The position numbers and the translations under genes were made by a program. Below the pieces are notes generated by a model, which saw nothing but the letters and a program-made list of their open reading frames with translations, made no database searches and had not been told where the DNA came from. This document shows, piece after piece, positions 8,100-16,008 of a DNA stretch of 64,000 bases. The stretch is from Terriglobia bacterium (GTDB lineage: Bacteria; Acidobacteriota; UBA6911). The DNA lies in the NCBI GenBank assembly GCA_020072565.1, contig JAIQGI010000011.1, forward strand, positions 1-64,000, written 5' to 3'. Position 1 is the stretch's first letter. The number at the start of each line of letters is the position of its first letter.

Positions 8100-9436
8100 T
8101 TTGAATGCTCCTCGTGCTCCTTGTGAAGAACGTAACGGCGCAACGACCGCGCCGCCGAACGCGGGATCACGACGTTGACCTTGACGCCGTCGTTTTCGTA
8201 CACCTCCGAGAGAATCCGGCCCTGTTCGTGAATCCGGGAGAGCACTGCAGCGTTGGCGTACGGAATCTTGAGCTCCACCTGCATGGCAAAGGACTCGAGT
8301 TCCGCCATGAGTTCCTTGATCAAGGCCGGCAGCCCCGTGCCGGTCTTGGCGGAGACAAGAACAAATCGGTGCCCGGGCAGCGGGGGGGTGTGTGCGGCCA
8401 TGCCGGCGGGCAACAGATCGGTCTTGTTATAGACCGCGATGGTAGGGGTCTTCGACACCTCCAGCTGCGCCAGCACGTCCTCTACTGCTTTGGCCTGATC
8501 GCGCCAGTTTGGGTTGCTGATGTCGATGAGGTGCAGCAACAGGTCCGCCTCCCGCACTTCCTCGAGCGTAGCGCGGAATGCGGCCACGATGTCGTGAGGG
8601 AGCTTGCGCACGAAGCCTACCGTGTCGGAGAGGACGATCTGGAGCCGGTTGGGCAGTATCACCCGACGCAGCAGCGGATCGAGCGTCGCGAAAAGCCGAC
8701 TGCTCTCTTCGGTGCCTGCCTGCGTCAAGGTGTTGAACAGCGTCGACTTGCCCGCATTGGTATAGCCTACCAGAGCCACGATCGGCACCGGCACGCCCTG
8801 CCGCCGGGCGCGTTGAAGGTCCCGCTTCGCGCGCACCTGTTCCAGCTCGCAGCTCAGGCGAGCGATCCGGCTGCGGATGCGCCGCCGGTCCATCTCCAGT
8901 TTCGTCTCGCCCGGCCCCCGGGTGCCGATCCCGCCGCCCAGCCGTGACAACAGCGTGCCCTTCCCTGTCAGTCTGGGAAGCAGGTAATTCAGCTGCGCCA
9001 GCTCGACCTGGAGTTGCCCTTCCCGCGTGCGGGCACGGCGCGCGAATATGTCCAGGATCAGCTGGGTGCGGTCGAGGATCTTGCAGCCGATCCTGTTCTC
9101 GAGGTTGCGCTGCTGTCCCGGAGTCAGCTCCTGATCGAAGATGATAAGATCGAGATTCTCAGCCTCTGTGCGCAGGCGGAGCTCTTCAGCTTTGCCTCGG
9201 CCGATGAAGAATGCCGGATCGGGCTTGAGACGCACCTGAAGCACACGCTCGACGACCTCGGCGCCGGCAGCATCTGCCAGCGCTTCGAGTTCCTGCAGCG
9301 ATTCTTCGGCTTGCTCGCGCATACGACCGGAAAGATAACAACCAACGACCCCGGCCCTTTCGGCACGATCCCCGGTTTCGATTGCTTTACGACGATTCTG
9401 ATTGATGCCGCCACCTCCTCGCACATACGGCGACAC
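8096..9436 (-). CDS. hflX: GTPase HflX
   Basis: A 446-residue GTPase starting at GTG with AGGAGATG about 7 nt upstream. The N-terminal HflX domain (GRGKAEELRLRTE, LIIFDQELTPGQQRNLE, RTQLILDIFARRA, GGGIGTRGPGETKLEMDRR) is followed by a coiled segment and a G domain with G1 GYTNAGKST, G3 DTVGFVRKLPH and G4 NKTD. HflX binds the 50S subunit and splits stalled or hibernating ribosomes, especially after heat stress. Length is normal for the family. It is divergently transcribed from the SIS-domain gene and forms an operon with the downstream amidase through a 4-nt overlap. The extreme C-terminus (LHKEHEEHSK) is unusually charged. Confidence 0.93.
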   Translation of the reverse strand: MSPYVRGGGGINQNRRKAIETGDRAERAGVVGCYLSGRMREQAEESLQELEALADAAGAEVVERVLQVRLKPDPAFFIGRGKAEELRLRTEAENLDLIIFDQELTPGQQRNLENRIGCKILDRTQLILDIFARRARTREGQLQVELAQLNYLLPRLTGKGTLLSRLGGGIGTRGPGETKLEMDRRRIRSRIARLSCELEQVRAKRDLQRARRQGVPVPIVALVGYTNAGKSTLFNTLTQAGTEESSRLFATLDPLLRRVILPNRLQIVLSDTVGFVRKLPHDIVAAFRATLEEVREADLLLHLIDISNPNWRDQAKAVEDVLAQLEVSKTPTIAVYNKTDLLPAGMAAHTPPLPGHRFVLVSAKTGTGLPALIKELMAELESFAMQVELKIPYANAAVLSRIHEQGRILSEVYENDGVKVNVVIPRSAARSLRRYVLHKEHEEHSK

Positions 9437-9559
9437 TTTGCATCTCCTGCCTTCACATCCTGACGGCCGCGAAAAGGCAGGAAAAGCGGGATGTCCCCTT
9501 TTCAGTCATTGACAAAAATGCCGTTCGTTGCCCATGATCGGTGCCGGAGGAAATTCCGC

Positions 9560-10591
9560 GTGTCGATCATGTTTCGGGAAATCGCCGAGCAGCCGGAGGC
9601 TCTCGACCGCACGCTGCGCTCCGAGTTGCCGAGGATGGTTCGCCTGGCCTCTTTCCTGAAGAGTCGCGATCTGCGCCTCATCGTGCTCGTCGCGCGCGGG
9701 ACCTCGGATAACGCCGCTCTGTTTGGGCGATATCTGCTCGAGATCAGCACCGGCATACCGGTTTCTCTCTCCGCCCCTTCGGTGCATACGCTGTATCGCA
9801 AACGGCTGAAGCTGCGTGACGCCCTGGTCGTCGGCATCAGCCAGTCGGGTGAGGGAGCCGACGTGAATGCCGTCCTGGAAAGCTGCAAGAGGAGCGGCGC
9901 GCACGTGCTCGCCATCACCAATCACAGCCGATCCAGCATGGCCGGTATTGTGCATGAAGCCTTCGTCACCCGCGCCGGCATGGAAAGAAGCGTCGCCGCC
10001 ACCAAGACCTACACCTGTCAGCTCATGCTCCTCCACATGCTTGCCGACACTCTGAGCGGCGGCAACTGCGAGCCCCTCCGTCGCATCCCCGATTACGCGC
10101 AGGCTGCCCTCGGCCTGTCACCGCGGATCGAGTCGATCATTGAAAGATATCGATTCATGGACCGCTGCGCCGTGGTCGGCCGCGGCCTGAACTACGCCAA
10201 TGCCTACGAACTCGCCATTAAGCTCATGGAAACCTGCTACATCATCGCCGAGCGTTTCTCTGCCGCGGATTTTCTGCACGGCCCCATTGCCATGGTGCAG
10301 CGGGATTTTCCGGTGATGCTCTTTGCACCACCCGGCAAAGTCCTGCGCGACATGCGCGTGCTCATTTCGCGGCTCAAGGAGCTGCAGGCAGACATGCTGG
10401 TCATCTCGAGCGAGAAGACGGCACTGAACCAAGCCCGCTGCGCGATCGAAATCCCGGCCTCCATTCCGGAACTCTACTCGGCAATCCCTTACATCATCCC
10501 CGGCCAGATCTTCGCAGAGAAGCTCTCACTCCTGAAGGGCCTGAGCCCGGACCGCCCGCGAAGCCTCACGAAGGTGACCAGTACACGTTGA
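9560..10591 (+). CDS. SIS-domain sugar isomerase (isomerase half of GlmS type)
   Basis: A 343-residue protein with two SIS folds and no glutaminase domain. Visible motifs are VARGTSDNAALFGRYLLE, VVGISQSGEGADVNAVLESC, RSVAATKTYTCQL and, late, AADFLHGPIAMV, matching the fructose-6-phosphate-binding half of GlmS and the AgaS/NagB-II deaminases. I chose GTG at 9560 because GGAGG sits 9 nt before it; longer in-frame starts lack a site and would begin near a plausible promoter (TTGACA at 9509-9514, CATGAT at 9533-9538). Family members deaminate or isomerise amino-sugar phosphates, so a role in amino-sugar catabolism is likely. A complete GlmS is encoded at 25906, so this is not the biosynthetic enzyme. 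It stands alone, divergent from hflX. Confidence 0.82.
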   Translation: MSIMFREIAEQPEALDRTLRSELPRMVRLASFLKSRDLRLIVLVARGTSDNAALFGRYLLEISTGIPVSLSAPSVHTLYRKRLKLRDALVVGISQSGEGADVNAVLESCKRSGAHVLAITNHSRSSMAGIVHEAFVTRAGMERSVAATKTYTCQLMLLHMLADTLSGGNCEPLRRIPDYAQAALGLSPRIESIIERYRFMDRCAVVGRGLNYANAYELAIKLMETCYIIAERFSAADFLHGPIAMVQRDFPVMLFAPPGKVLRDMRVLISRLKELQADMLVISSEKTALNQARCAIEIPASIPELYSAIPYIIPGQIFAEKLSLLKGLSPDRPRSLTKVTSTR

Positions 10592-10599
10592 GCACCTTG

Positions 10600-10713
10600 A
10601 TATTTTGGATTCTGGATTTCTGATTTTGGAATCCCGGCCTGTCTTTCGGAGTTAACCTCAACTGATTCGAAGTCGCTATCCAGCTCAAATCCAAAATCCA
10701 AGATCCAAAATCA
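10600..10713. repeat. Imperfect inverted repeat of the ATCCAAAATC type
   Basis: Left arm (10601-10630) reads TATTTTGGATTCTGGATTTC then TGATTTTGGA; right arm (10687-10713) reads ATCCAAAATCCAAGATCCAA then AATCA, giving an imperfect hairpin around a ~55-bp centre. It lies just past the SIS gene and ends inside the stop region of the convergent small gene. The same short words recur at 61227-61434, so this is a dispersed family. It may double as a terminator for the two convergent genes. Confidence 0.7.
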
Positions 10714-10935
10714 GGAGACCGGCTCTGATGATGAGGCCGAATCGGGAGGCGCGGAGGGATGGCCGGCCCGGTCAAAGCCCCCCAGTCCCCGGCAGTTCTG
10801 GCATTTCCCGCTCCCATGAGGGAAACAGGAGGTGCATTGCTTGCCCTTTTGAAGAGCCAGCCGCCCGGTTCCATGGCACACATGGCAGATGCCGGTACCC
10901 TTGCAATGCGAGCATTTCTTGTAGTCTTCTGTCAC
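10711..10935 (-). CDS. Small DnaJ-type CxxCxGxG zinc-finger protein
   Basis: A small protein of about 74 residues whose first half is dense in cysteine: KKCSHCKGTGICHVCHGTGR, then KQCTSCFPHGSGKCQNCRGLGG. These are four CxxC pairs, several in the CxxCxGxG form of the DnaJ zinc-binding domain, enough for two zinc sites. I favour the GTG at 10935, which overlaps mutM by none and has AAGGAAGGG about 9 nt upstream; an ATG at 10974 in the same frame would overlap mutM by 35 nt. The tail is Ser/Pro-rich and probably disordered. No J-domain is present. Its position directly after mutM suggests co-transcription, but a link to DNA repair is only inference. Isolated DnaJ-like zinc domains often act as chaperone or redox modules. 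Confidence 0.6.
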   Translation of the reverse strand: MTEDYKKCSHCKGTGICHVCHGTGRLALQKGKQCTSCFPHGSGKCQNCRGLGGFDRAGHPSAPPDSASSSEPVS

Positions 10936-10939
10936 AGGA

Positions 10940-11791
10940 TCAACCCTTCTTTCCTTGGCTCCCCAGCCTGCCATTCTGGCAGCGAGGACAATAGTATGTG
11001 CTGCGATTCCCCTGCCTCATGCGCACTATTGTCGCACGACAGCGCCGGCATTTCTCTCCCTCTCTTTGAAAGACATGCAGGAAGTCCTGATGCGCACCGG
11101 GTTCCCCGTCGGAATCCATGAAGTCGGAAAAGCTCGTGCCGCGATTGCGGATGGCAGCCCGGAGAACTTCGCGTATCGCTCGAGCCAGACTGACCGCCTC
11201 CCGCCGGGTAAAGGTGTCGCAGCGCCTTGTCGGATGCACCCGGGCGCGGAACATCGCCTCGCAAACGTAAATGTTTCCCAGGCCGGCGATTTTATGCTGG
11301 TCGAGCAGAAACGACTTGATCTCCCTCCGGCTCTGCGCGAGTTCCGGCAAAAGCCAGTCAGCGTTAAATCCTGAACTGAGAGGGTCTTTTCCCAAGAGGC
11401 GCAGCTCGGGGAGAGCCGCCAGGCTGGAGACCTGGTAAACATCCATCAGTCCGAAACGCCGCGGGTCGCAAAACTGAAGCTCTCCTCCATCGGTGAATCG
11501 AAAAGTAGCGTGGGTGTGCTTCGGGGGTTCGGACGCGCTGGGCAGATAGAAAATCCTTCCTGACATCCCCAGGTGGATCAGCCAGAAGGCGTGTGGTTCC
11601 ATCTCCAGGATCAGATACTTCCCCCTGCGGTGTATCGACCGAATCGCGCGGCCCTGAAGAATGGAAGCAAGATCGGCGGGGATGGGCCGGCGCAGGGCTT
11701 TGCCGGAAAGGTGAACCGCGGCGATGCGCTTGCCGGCAATCGTGCTGCGGAGCTTGCAAGCGATGGTCTCTACTTCGGGCAATTCGGGCAT
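10940..11791 (-). CDS. mutM: Formamidopyrimidine-DNA glycosylase
   Basis: A 283-residue Fpg/MutM protein. The N-terminus MPELPEVETI supplies the catalytic N-terminal proline and the conserved Glu residues; the helix-two-turn-helix segment is IAGLGNIYVCEAMFRARVHP, and the C-terminal zinc finger is CRRCRATIVRM with YYCPRCQ. MutM excises 8-oxoguanine and formamidopyrimidines from oxidised DNA, with AP-lyase activity. GNIYVCEA is the region that contacts the damaged strand in the family. Length is normal. It is followed without a gap by the small CxxCxGxG gene, and it starts 7 bp after the radical SAM gene ends, so the three genes probably form one minus-strand operon. Confidence 0.95.
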   Translation of the reverse strand: MPELPEVETIACKLRSTIAGKRIAAVHLSGKALRRPIPADLASILQGRAIRSIHRRGKYLILEMEPHAFWLIHLGMSGRIFYLPSASEPPKHTHATFRFTDGGELQFCDPRRFGLMDVYQVSSLAALPELRLLGKDPLSSGFNADWLLPELAQSRREIKSFLLDQHKIAGLGNIYVCEAMFRARVHPTRRCDTFTRREAVSLARAIREVLRAAIRNRGTSFSDFMDSDGEPGAHQDFLHVFQREGEKCRRCRATIVRMRQGNRSTYYCPRCQNGRLGSQGKKG

Positions 11792-11797
11792 GGGGCA

Positions 11798-13114
11798 CTA
11801 ACAGTCCGGCCGCGGCGGCAGCACATCCATAAAAGAGGAAACCGAAAAGACCGCCCGCCCCAGACCCGGCTCCCCGTATCCGGGCGGGGCAGGAAGGTGG
11901 TGCTTCGCATGCGTGTCGCGGTACACACGCAGCAGGCGAACGTGGTACTCCAGCGGGGCGCCTTTTCGATCTCTACCCAGCACGCTTAGCGGTTCCGGGC
12001 ACCATGTAGTGAACCTCGGCGAAATACCGTGGCTCATGAAAAAATCAATCCCTTCCGCCGTCGAGGCGATTGCTTCGTCCACCGTGGCAAAACCGCGCGG
12101 TCCGGCCATCTCAATCCCGGCCACGAAATTCGGGATCACATGCGCGGGAGGGAACACCGTCGCCGCATCCAGGATCCGGCGTATCCACTCCTTCCGGCCG
12201 ATGTAACGGGCTTTCCCGGCGCACAAAGTTTCGAACAGGCTATTGTCCCAGATTTCATAATTCGGATGATAGATCTGCACCCCCGCATCGCGAAGTTTCT
12301 GAACCTCATCTTTGGGCAGCGCCTGGACCACGACCTTGCTGATCCAGCGCCCGGGAAATCGCGTCTCTATGGCTTCCGGGTACTGCACATAAAAGTCAAC
12401 CTCGGACTTCCCTTCCAGCGTCGACGTGATGCTCCCGCCGGTGACGGTATAGGCCTTGCTGTCGCTGTCGGTAGCGGCAATGATCTCGAGCGCTTCCAGG
12501 ATCTCGGCCACCGATTTGACGGAAGTGTAGGGCCTGCCCGCCTGTTTCTGCTGCCGGTAATTCTCGTTGATGTCGCAGAACTGGCACTCCTCCTGGGCCC
12601 CAAAATACTGGCAAAGGCGGAATACGGTCAGATACAGCAGATAGCCCCATTCGATGGTAGGGGCGATATCGGTGATCGGTTTGCCGTTCGAAAGAGTACG
12701 CTCGTAGTACGCGGGGGATTTCTGCAGCTCGACGCGCGCGACGGCGTGCCCATCGAGTTTGAGGACCAGGCCGCTTTCCTCCGATTCCACCCGATAGGGA
12801 GATGTGGGATTGAGGCGCACGGAGACGATCACCGGGTTGAAATTGAACGCGCCTCCAACCAGGCGGACCTCCTCGGGGGCCCTGATGTTCTCGCCCAGTT
12901 CCATTCCCGAGATCGGCACCATGTCGAAGGAAAAAATGAAATAAGCCTTGCGCTTGTAATTCGCGGCCAGTTCCAGCGCTTCTCCCGACCATGCCATCCC
13001 CCGCCGCAGGAGGTCTTCCTTGAAGATAGCCTCGATGGGGAGATCGGGATGGCGCCGAGCGAGAAGTTCGACCAATTCCAGCGCCGGCGTCCGGCTCTCA
13101 AGCGTCTGTTGCAT
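11798..13114 (-). CDS. Radical SAM protein with an atypical CX8CX2C cluster motif
   Basis: A protein of about 438 residues. The first ~160 residues are a separate N-terminal region; then FRLCQYFGAQEECQFCDIN gives cysteines near 169, 178 and 181 of the longest frame, a CX8CX2C spacing instead of the canonical CX3CX2C. Downstream, YTVTGGSITS resembles the glycine-rich SAM-binding strand, and VQIYHPNYEIWD, HVIPNFVAGIEM and TTWCPEPLS look like successive strands of the radical SAM barrel. I take the ATG at 13114; a TTG one codon earlier is also possible. The substrate is unknown and I do not recognise a named family. It precedes mutM by only 6 bp on the same strand. Function is not assignable from context. 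Confidence 0.7.
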   Translation of the reverse strand: MQQTLESRTPALELVELLARRHPDLPIEAIFKEDLLRRGMAWSGEALELAANYKRKAYFIFSFDMVPISGMELGENIRAPEEVRLVGGAFNFNPVIVSVRLNPTSPYRVESEESGLVLKLDGHAVARVELQKSPAYYERTLSNGKPITDIAPTIEWGYLLYLTVFRLCQYFGAQEECQFCDINENYRQQKQAGRPYTSVKSVAEILEALEIIAATDSDSKAYTVTGGSITSTLEGKSEVDFYVQYPEAIETRFPGRWISKVVVQALPKDEVQKLRDAGVQIYHPNYEIWDNSLFETLCAGKARYIGRKEWIRRILDAATVFPPAHVIPNFVAGIEMAGPRGFATVDEAIASTAEGIDFFMSHGISPRFTTWCPEPLSVLGRDRKGAPLEYHVRLLRVYRDTHAKHHLPAPPGYGEPGLGRAVFSVSSFMDVLPPRPDC

Positions 13115-13117
13115 CAA

Positions 13118-13542
13118 AATAATCTACCATAAATGAAAAAGGGGGCCTCCCGATTTTCCCGGAAGAGCCCGACATGCATAATAGAACTAGCTCGGGCAGA
13201 GAAGAGGAAGGACATTGGCCCGGATCGGATTATTAGTGAATATGCGATCAAAATGAATTTTGGGACGCGGAAAAACGCTGACAGACGCTGACCGTTCGGT
13301 CTTGGACGGCGTGCAGGAGATTTTGCCGCGCCGCAGGCGCCAGCGTTCCGGGCAAGCAGGACGGCAAAAGCTCCGGCCAGCGTCTATCCGCGTCCAGTTT
13401 GGTTGCCTTTCACCGGCGTTTGGCTCTGCTTCACGAATAATTCGGGTTGGAACACAGGGTAACTTTAGTTTGCCCGCAATTCTGGCTTGTGAGAGCAATT
13501 CTTAGTACCATTTCTGCAGCTCGTGAAGGAGGCGATCATCTG
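13118..13542. other. Intergenic region between divergent genes
   Basis: A 425-bp non-coding stretch between the radical SAM gene and the membrane-protein gene. It contains the 133-bp repeat listed at 13263-13395 and, before it, an A-rich run with GGGGGCCTCCCGATTTTCCC near 13142. The last 15 bases include the AGGAGG ribosome-binding site of the downstream gene. Short open frames here lack initiation sites and I reject them. Confidence 0.6.
13263..13395. repeat. Dispersed palindromic repeat, copy A
   Basis: The element is bounded by GGACGCGGAAAAACGCTGAC and its partial inverse CGTCTATCCGCGTCC. Its reverse complement aligns almost base for base with the element at 59024-59105: GGACGC, GATA, ACGC, GGAGCTTTTGC, then CACGCCG, ACGGTC, GTCAGCGTTTTT and GCGTCC occur in the same order, with about 50 extra bases in the middle of this copy. 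The ends can pair to form a long imperfect hairpin. Confidence 0.75.
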
Positions 13543-14358
13543 GTGCTCGCTCTGTTGAAGATTCTTCCGATAGCAACGGGGGCGGTGGCTGGCCTCATCG
13601 TATCCAGTTGGCAGGGATTTAAGGATCCGCCGTGGGAGGGTTTCTTTATCGGCAGGTTTTTTCGCAGTATTCTCGTCGGGGCTGCCGCCGGCGCTGTCTT
13701 ATCCTACGCCGGCATCGCCGGAATTCGCGCCACAGACAATCTCGGCATTTTTGCCTTTGCAATTGTAGCGGTGGAGCGGGTGGTCGACGAGGCCTACAAG
13801 GGCTTCTTCCGTAAAGGCGCGCACGGCGAGTACTACAAGCTACTCAACAGGATGCGCGTGCCGGCCGATGCTCGTGTCGTAAAAGTGCTGCTGGGCGTCG
13901 GTTTCGTGATCGGTTCCTATTGGCTGTTCCGCCTGCTGGCCTGGTGGCTTGCCAGGATGGTGACCGGTTCTGCGAACCTGTGGCTGCCGGGACTGATTGT
14001 GGGGGCTGCCGGCGGGTTGCTCGTTGCCATCGGCGGTGCGCTGAAGGACTCACAGTTCGAAGGATTCATACCGGCGAAATTCGTCCGGAGCCCCATCGTG
14101 AGCGCCATGACCGGGATGCTCTTCATCCGCTTCTCGACGAACTGGTTCGTGATCGCCCTTGCTGCTGTCGGGGGTGAACGGGTCGGCGTAGAGCTCTACA
14201 AGACGTTTTTGAAGCGCCAGGTGAGGGGGATGCACGCCAACAAACCGGTCAGCTATCCTGTCTGGCTGGCCCGGCGCTGGATTTTCGCGCTTTCGTACGG
14301 GATCGCGGTGCTTGTCTGCATCATCCTGCTGGTCGCCCAGCTCCAAAGAGGCTTCTAG
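13543..14358 (+). CDS. Uncharacterised membrane protein with internal duplication (paralogue of 14967-15746)
   Basis: A 271-residue polytopic membrane protein. I chose GTG at 13543 because AGGAGG lies 10 nt upstream; the frame can extend to a TTG at 13447 but that part overlaps intergenic repeat sequence. The protein contains the same motif twice: GFKDPPWEGF at 25-34 and GALKDSQFEGF at 165-175, each followed by an F-x-R-S segment, a hydrophobic span and an E-R/E-x-Y-K segment (VERVVDEAYKGFF near 78-89; GERVGVELYKTFL near 211-223). This implies two pseudo-symmetric halves of about 140 residues. The minus-strand gene at 14967-15746 shares the design. I do not recognise the family. The stop overlaps the convergent VTT-domain gene's stop within a CTAG. 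Confidence 0.8.
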   Translation: MLALLKILPIATGAVAGLIVSSWQGFKDPPWEGFFIGRFFRSILVGAAAGAVLSYAGIAGIRATDNLGIFAFAIVAVERVVDEAYKGFFRKGAHGEYYKLLNRMRVPADARVVKVLLGVGFVIGSYWLFRLLAWWLARMVTGSANLWLPGLIVGAAGGLLVAIGGALKDSQFEGFIPAKFVRSPIVSAMTGMLFIRFSTNWFVIALAAVGGERVGVELYKTFLKRQVRGMHANKPVSYPVWLARRWIFALSYGIAVLVCIILLVAQLQRGF

Positions 14359-14831
14359 CGAAGCAGCCGGATCGCGAAGTGAGGGACGGCGACCAGAATT
14401 CCAAACCGTACCAACCGGCCGCACGTTCCCACGCCGATGAAGGGGCCCAACCTCACCCTGAGAGCTCCTGCCAGAATCGTTACTACATAAAAGGGCGGGA
14501 TGCCGAGGGCGGAACTCACAAAGACGAGTGCGAGCAGCTTGGAGGGCGCCCGCTCGAACCGCTCCCGCCAGGCGTTCACCACGCGCCGGATGCGCGCGGA
14601 CTGGAGCCAGCCCGTGCCGCGGCCTGCCCAATACAGGACGCACTTCCCCACCATCTGTCCTGCGCTCGCAAGCAGTACCAGCACCACAAGATCGGATGGA
14701 GAGCGGGCCAGCGCGGTAAGCGACAGCAGTAGCACCTCGCCGTTCACCCAGGGCACGAGGGCACTCACGATCGACAGACTGAAGCATAAGAGAAACAATC
14801 CCGTCGCGCTCAGTTGCTGCCAGGTCTCCAT
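14355..14831 (-). CDS. Small VTT-domain (SNARE-associated/YqaA-like) membrane protein
   Basis: A 158-residue membrane protein with four or so hydrophobic spans. VLLLSLTALARSPSDLVVLV and ASAGQMVGKCVLYWAGRG, followed by GIPPFYVVTILAGALRVRLG and a final FIGVGTCGRLVRFG, match the VTT/SNARE-associated (DedA-superfamily, YqaA-like) pattern. DedA relatives act as lipid flippases or scramblases in characterised cases; YqaA-type members are little studied. An SD (GGAGGAGG) sits within the end of a small upstream ORF, suggesting coupled translation with the gene pair upstream. It is convergent with the membrane protein ending at 14358, sharing the CTAG. Confidence 0.75.
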   Translation of the reverse strand: METWQQLSATGLFLLCFSLSIVSALVPWVNGEVLLLSLTALARSPSDLVVLVLLASAGQMVGKCVLYWAGRGTGWLQSARIRRVVNAWRERFERAPSKLLALVFVSSALGIPPFYVVTILAGALRVRLGPFIGVGTCGRLVRFGILVAVPHFAIRLLR

Positions 14832-14832
14832 G

Positions 14833-14922
14833 TCATCCTCCTCCAGGGCCTTTCATGCCGTGAGAAGCAAGCACAAGACAGGCGGCGTTCAGGACGCAGT
14901 CTATAAAACCAAGCCTTGTCAT
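14833..14922 (-). CDS. Candidate 29-residue hydrophobic small protein
   Basis: A 30-codon frame between the two minus-strand membrane genes. It starts with ATG preceded by AGGAGAG at good spacing and encodes MTRLGFIDCVLNAACLVLAS followed by a Gly-rich end. The stop lies one base before the ATG of the VTT-domain gene, and the tail codons (Gly-Pro-Gly-Gly-Gly) carry that gene's ribosome-binding site. It may be a genuine small membrane peptide or only a translational coupler. No homologue is known to me. Confidence 0.4.
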   Translation of the reverse strand: MTRLGFIDCVLNAACLVLASHGMKGPGGG

Positions 14923-14966
14923 GGCACTCTCCTGTCTTGTACGGATTCCGCTTCTCGCCCTCCCCA

Positions 14967-15746
14967 TCAGCTCAAACGGGCGAAGAGGACCAGATAAAGC
15001 AGCCAAGTCGCGGCATAGGGCGGCAGGAAGAAGCGCCGCCGAGTCATCCATTCCTGGAAGGGGCCGACCATGGACTTGAACTTTCCAGGGGTATAGTCGC
15101 GCACGATCATTTTGAACAGCAGCTCGTTGAACATCCGCATGGTCCCGATGGCGGCAAGGAGCAGGAACGCCAGGCTGGTCGTGTGAAAACATGCGACGAG
15201 TCCGCCGAGCGTCCCGAAGGTCGGGCTCTTCAGAAATTTGCGGAAGGAGAAACCTTCAATGGTCCCGTCCTTATATGCGCCGACCATCGCCTCCGCGAGG
15301 CCTATCCCGCAACCGACGATCAGCCCGGTTACGACCCACGGCAGCGAGTGCGGCAAGAGCCGGAACAGCCGATAGCAACCGTAGATGCCGGCAAGAAAGC
15401 CGATGCCCATGATCAGACGAATGATAGGATCATGCACGACTCCCCTGACCCAATGGACCTGGGTGGGGATGCGGAAGTCTTCTTGCGGTTCGACGCGCAG
15501 GAACAGCTTCCAGAATTCCGTGATAATGCGCGCCAGCGCAAAAACCGACAGGTAGATCACGAATGGGGTTTGGCCATCGGAGAGGTGCAGCGCAGCGAGC
15601 ACCGCGGCCACACCGGTGGCGAAAACAAGCTCGCGCACAAACCGCCGAGCCATAAACGATTCATGGGGAGAGTCCTTGTAGGCACCATAGAGGGCTGCGT
15701 GAAATCCCGCCGCCAAGCCGATGACGATAACCAAGACTGCGCTCAT
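14967..15746 (-). CDS. Uncharacterised membrane protein with internal duplication (paralogue of 13543-14358)
   Basis: A 259-residue polytopic membrane protein starting at ATG with AAAGGAGG about 8 nt upstream. It carries GAYKDSPHESF at 21-31 and GAYKDGTIEGF at 156-166, the second followed by FRKFLKSP, with companion segments ARIITEFWKLFLR near 72-84 and MRMFNELLFKMIVR near 203-216. The middle hydrophobic stretch (PIIRLIMGIGFLAGIYGCYR) aligns with the equivalent part of the gene at 13543 (RVVKVLLGVGFVIGSYW). The two proteins are therefore paralogues, and each half of each protein is itself a repeat. Lys-Asp and Glu residues next to membrane spans could be functional. No known family is recognised. 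The small ORF and VTT gene follow on the same strand. Confidence 0.8.
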   Translation of the reverse strand: MSAVLVIVIGLAAGFHAALYGAYKDSPHESFMARRFVRELVFATGVAAVLAALHLSDGQTPFVIYLSVFALARIITEFWKLFLRVEPQEDFRIPTQVHWVRGVVHDPIIRLIMGIGFLAGIYGCYRLFRLLPHSLPWVVTGLIVGCGIGLAEAMVGAYKDGTIEGFSFRKFLKSPTFGTLGGLVACFHTTSLAFLLLAAIGTMRMFNELLFKMIVRDYTPGKFKSMVGPFQEWMTRRRFFLPPYAATWLLYLVLFARLS

Positions 15747-16008
15747 GAGTAAACCTCCTTTGAATTCGGAAGCGGGTCATCCCCGCTGGCTGGGTCTGAG
15801 CAAAGGGTCCGAGGATCGCGCCAAGTTTCGTCCTCTGCCACCAAATGCGAAAACCAGGGGAAAAACAGCTCATGGAATGACATGGGATCTGGAGGAAATT
15901 CCCCGGCTATTCGGCAGAACGGTCCCGGAGAGCCGGTCGTGCAGGAAGTCCCCGGCCTGGCGCCAGGTTTCCCAATGTGCTGAAATCGGGTAAAGTGATT
16001 CTGAATCT

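Noticed and set aside
13187-13498. Minus-strand frame of 103 codons in the gap before the membrane-protein gene
   Set aside because: It lies across the dispersed repeat and has no initiation site or domain.
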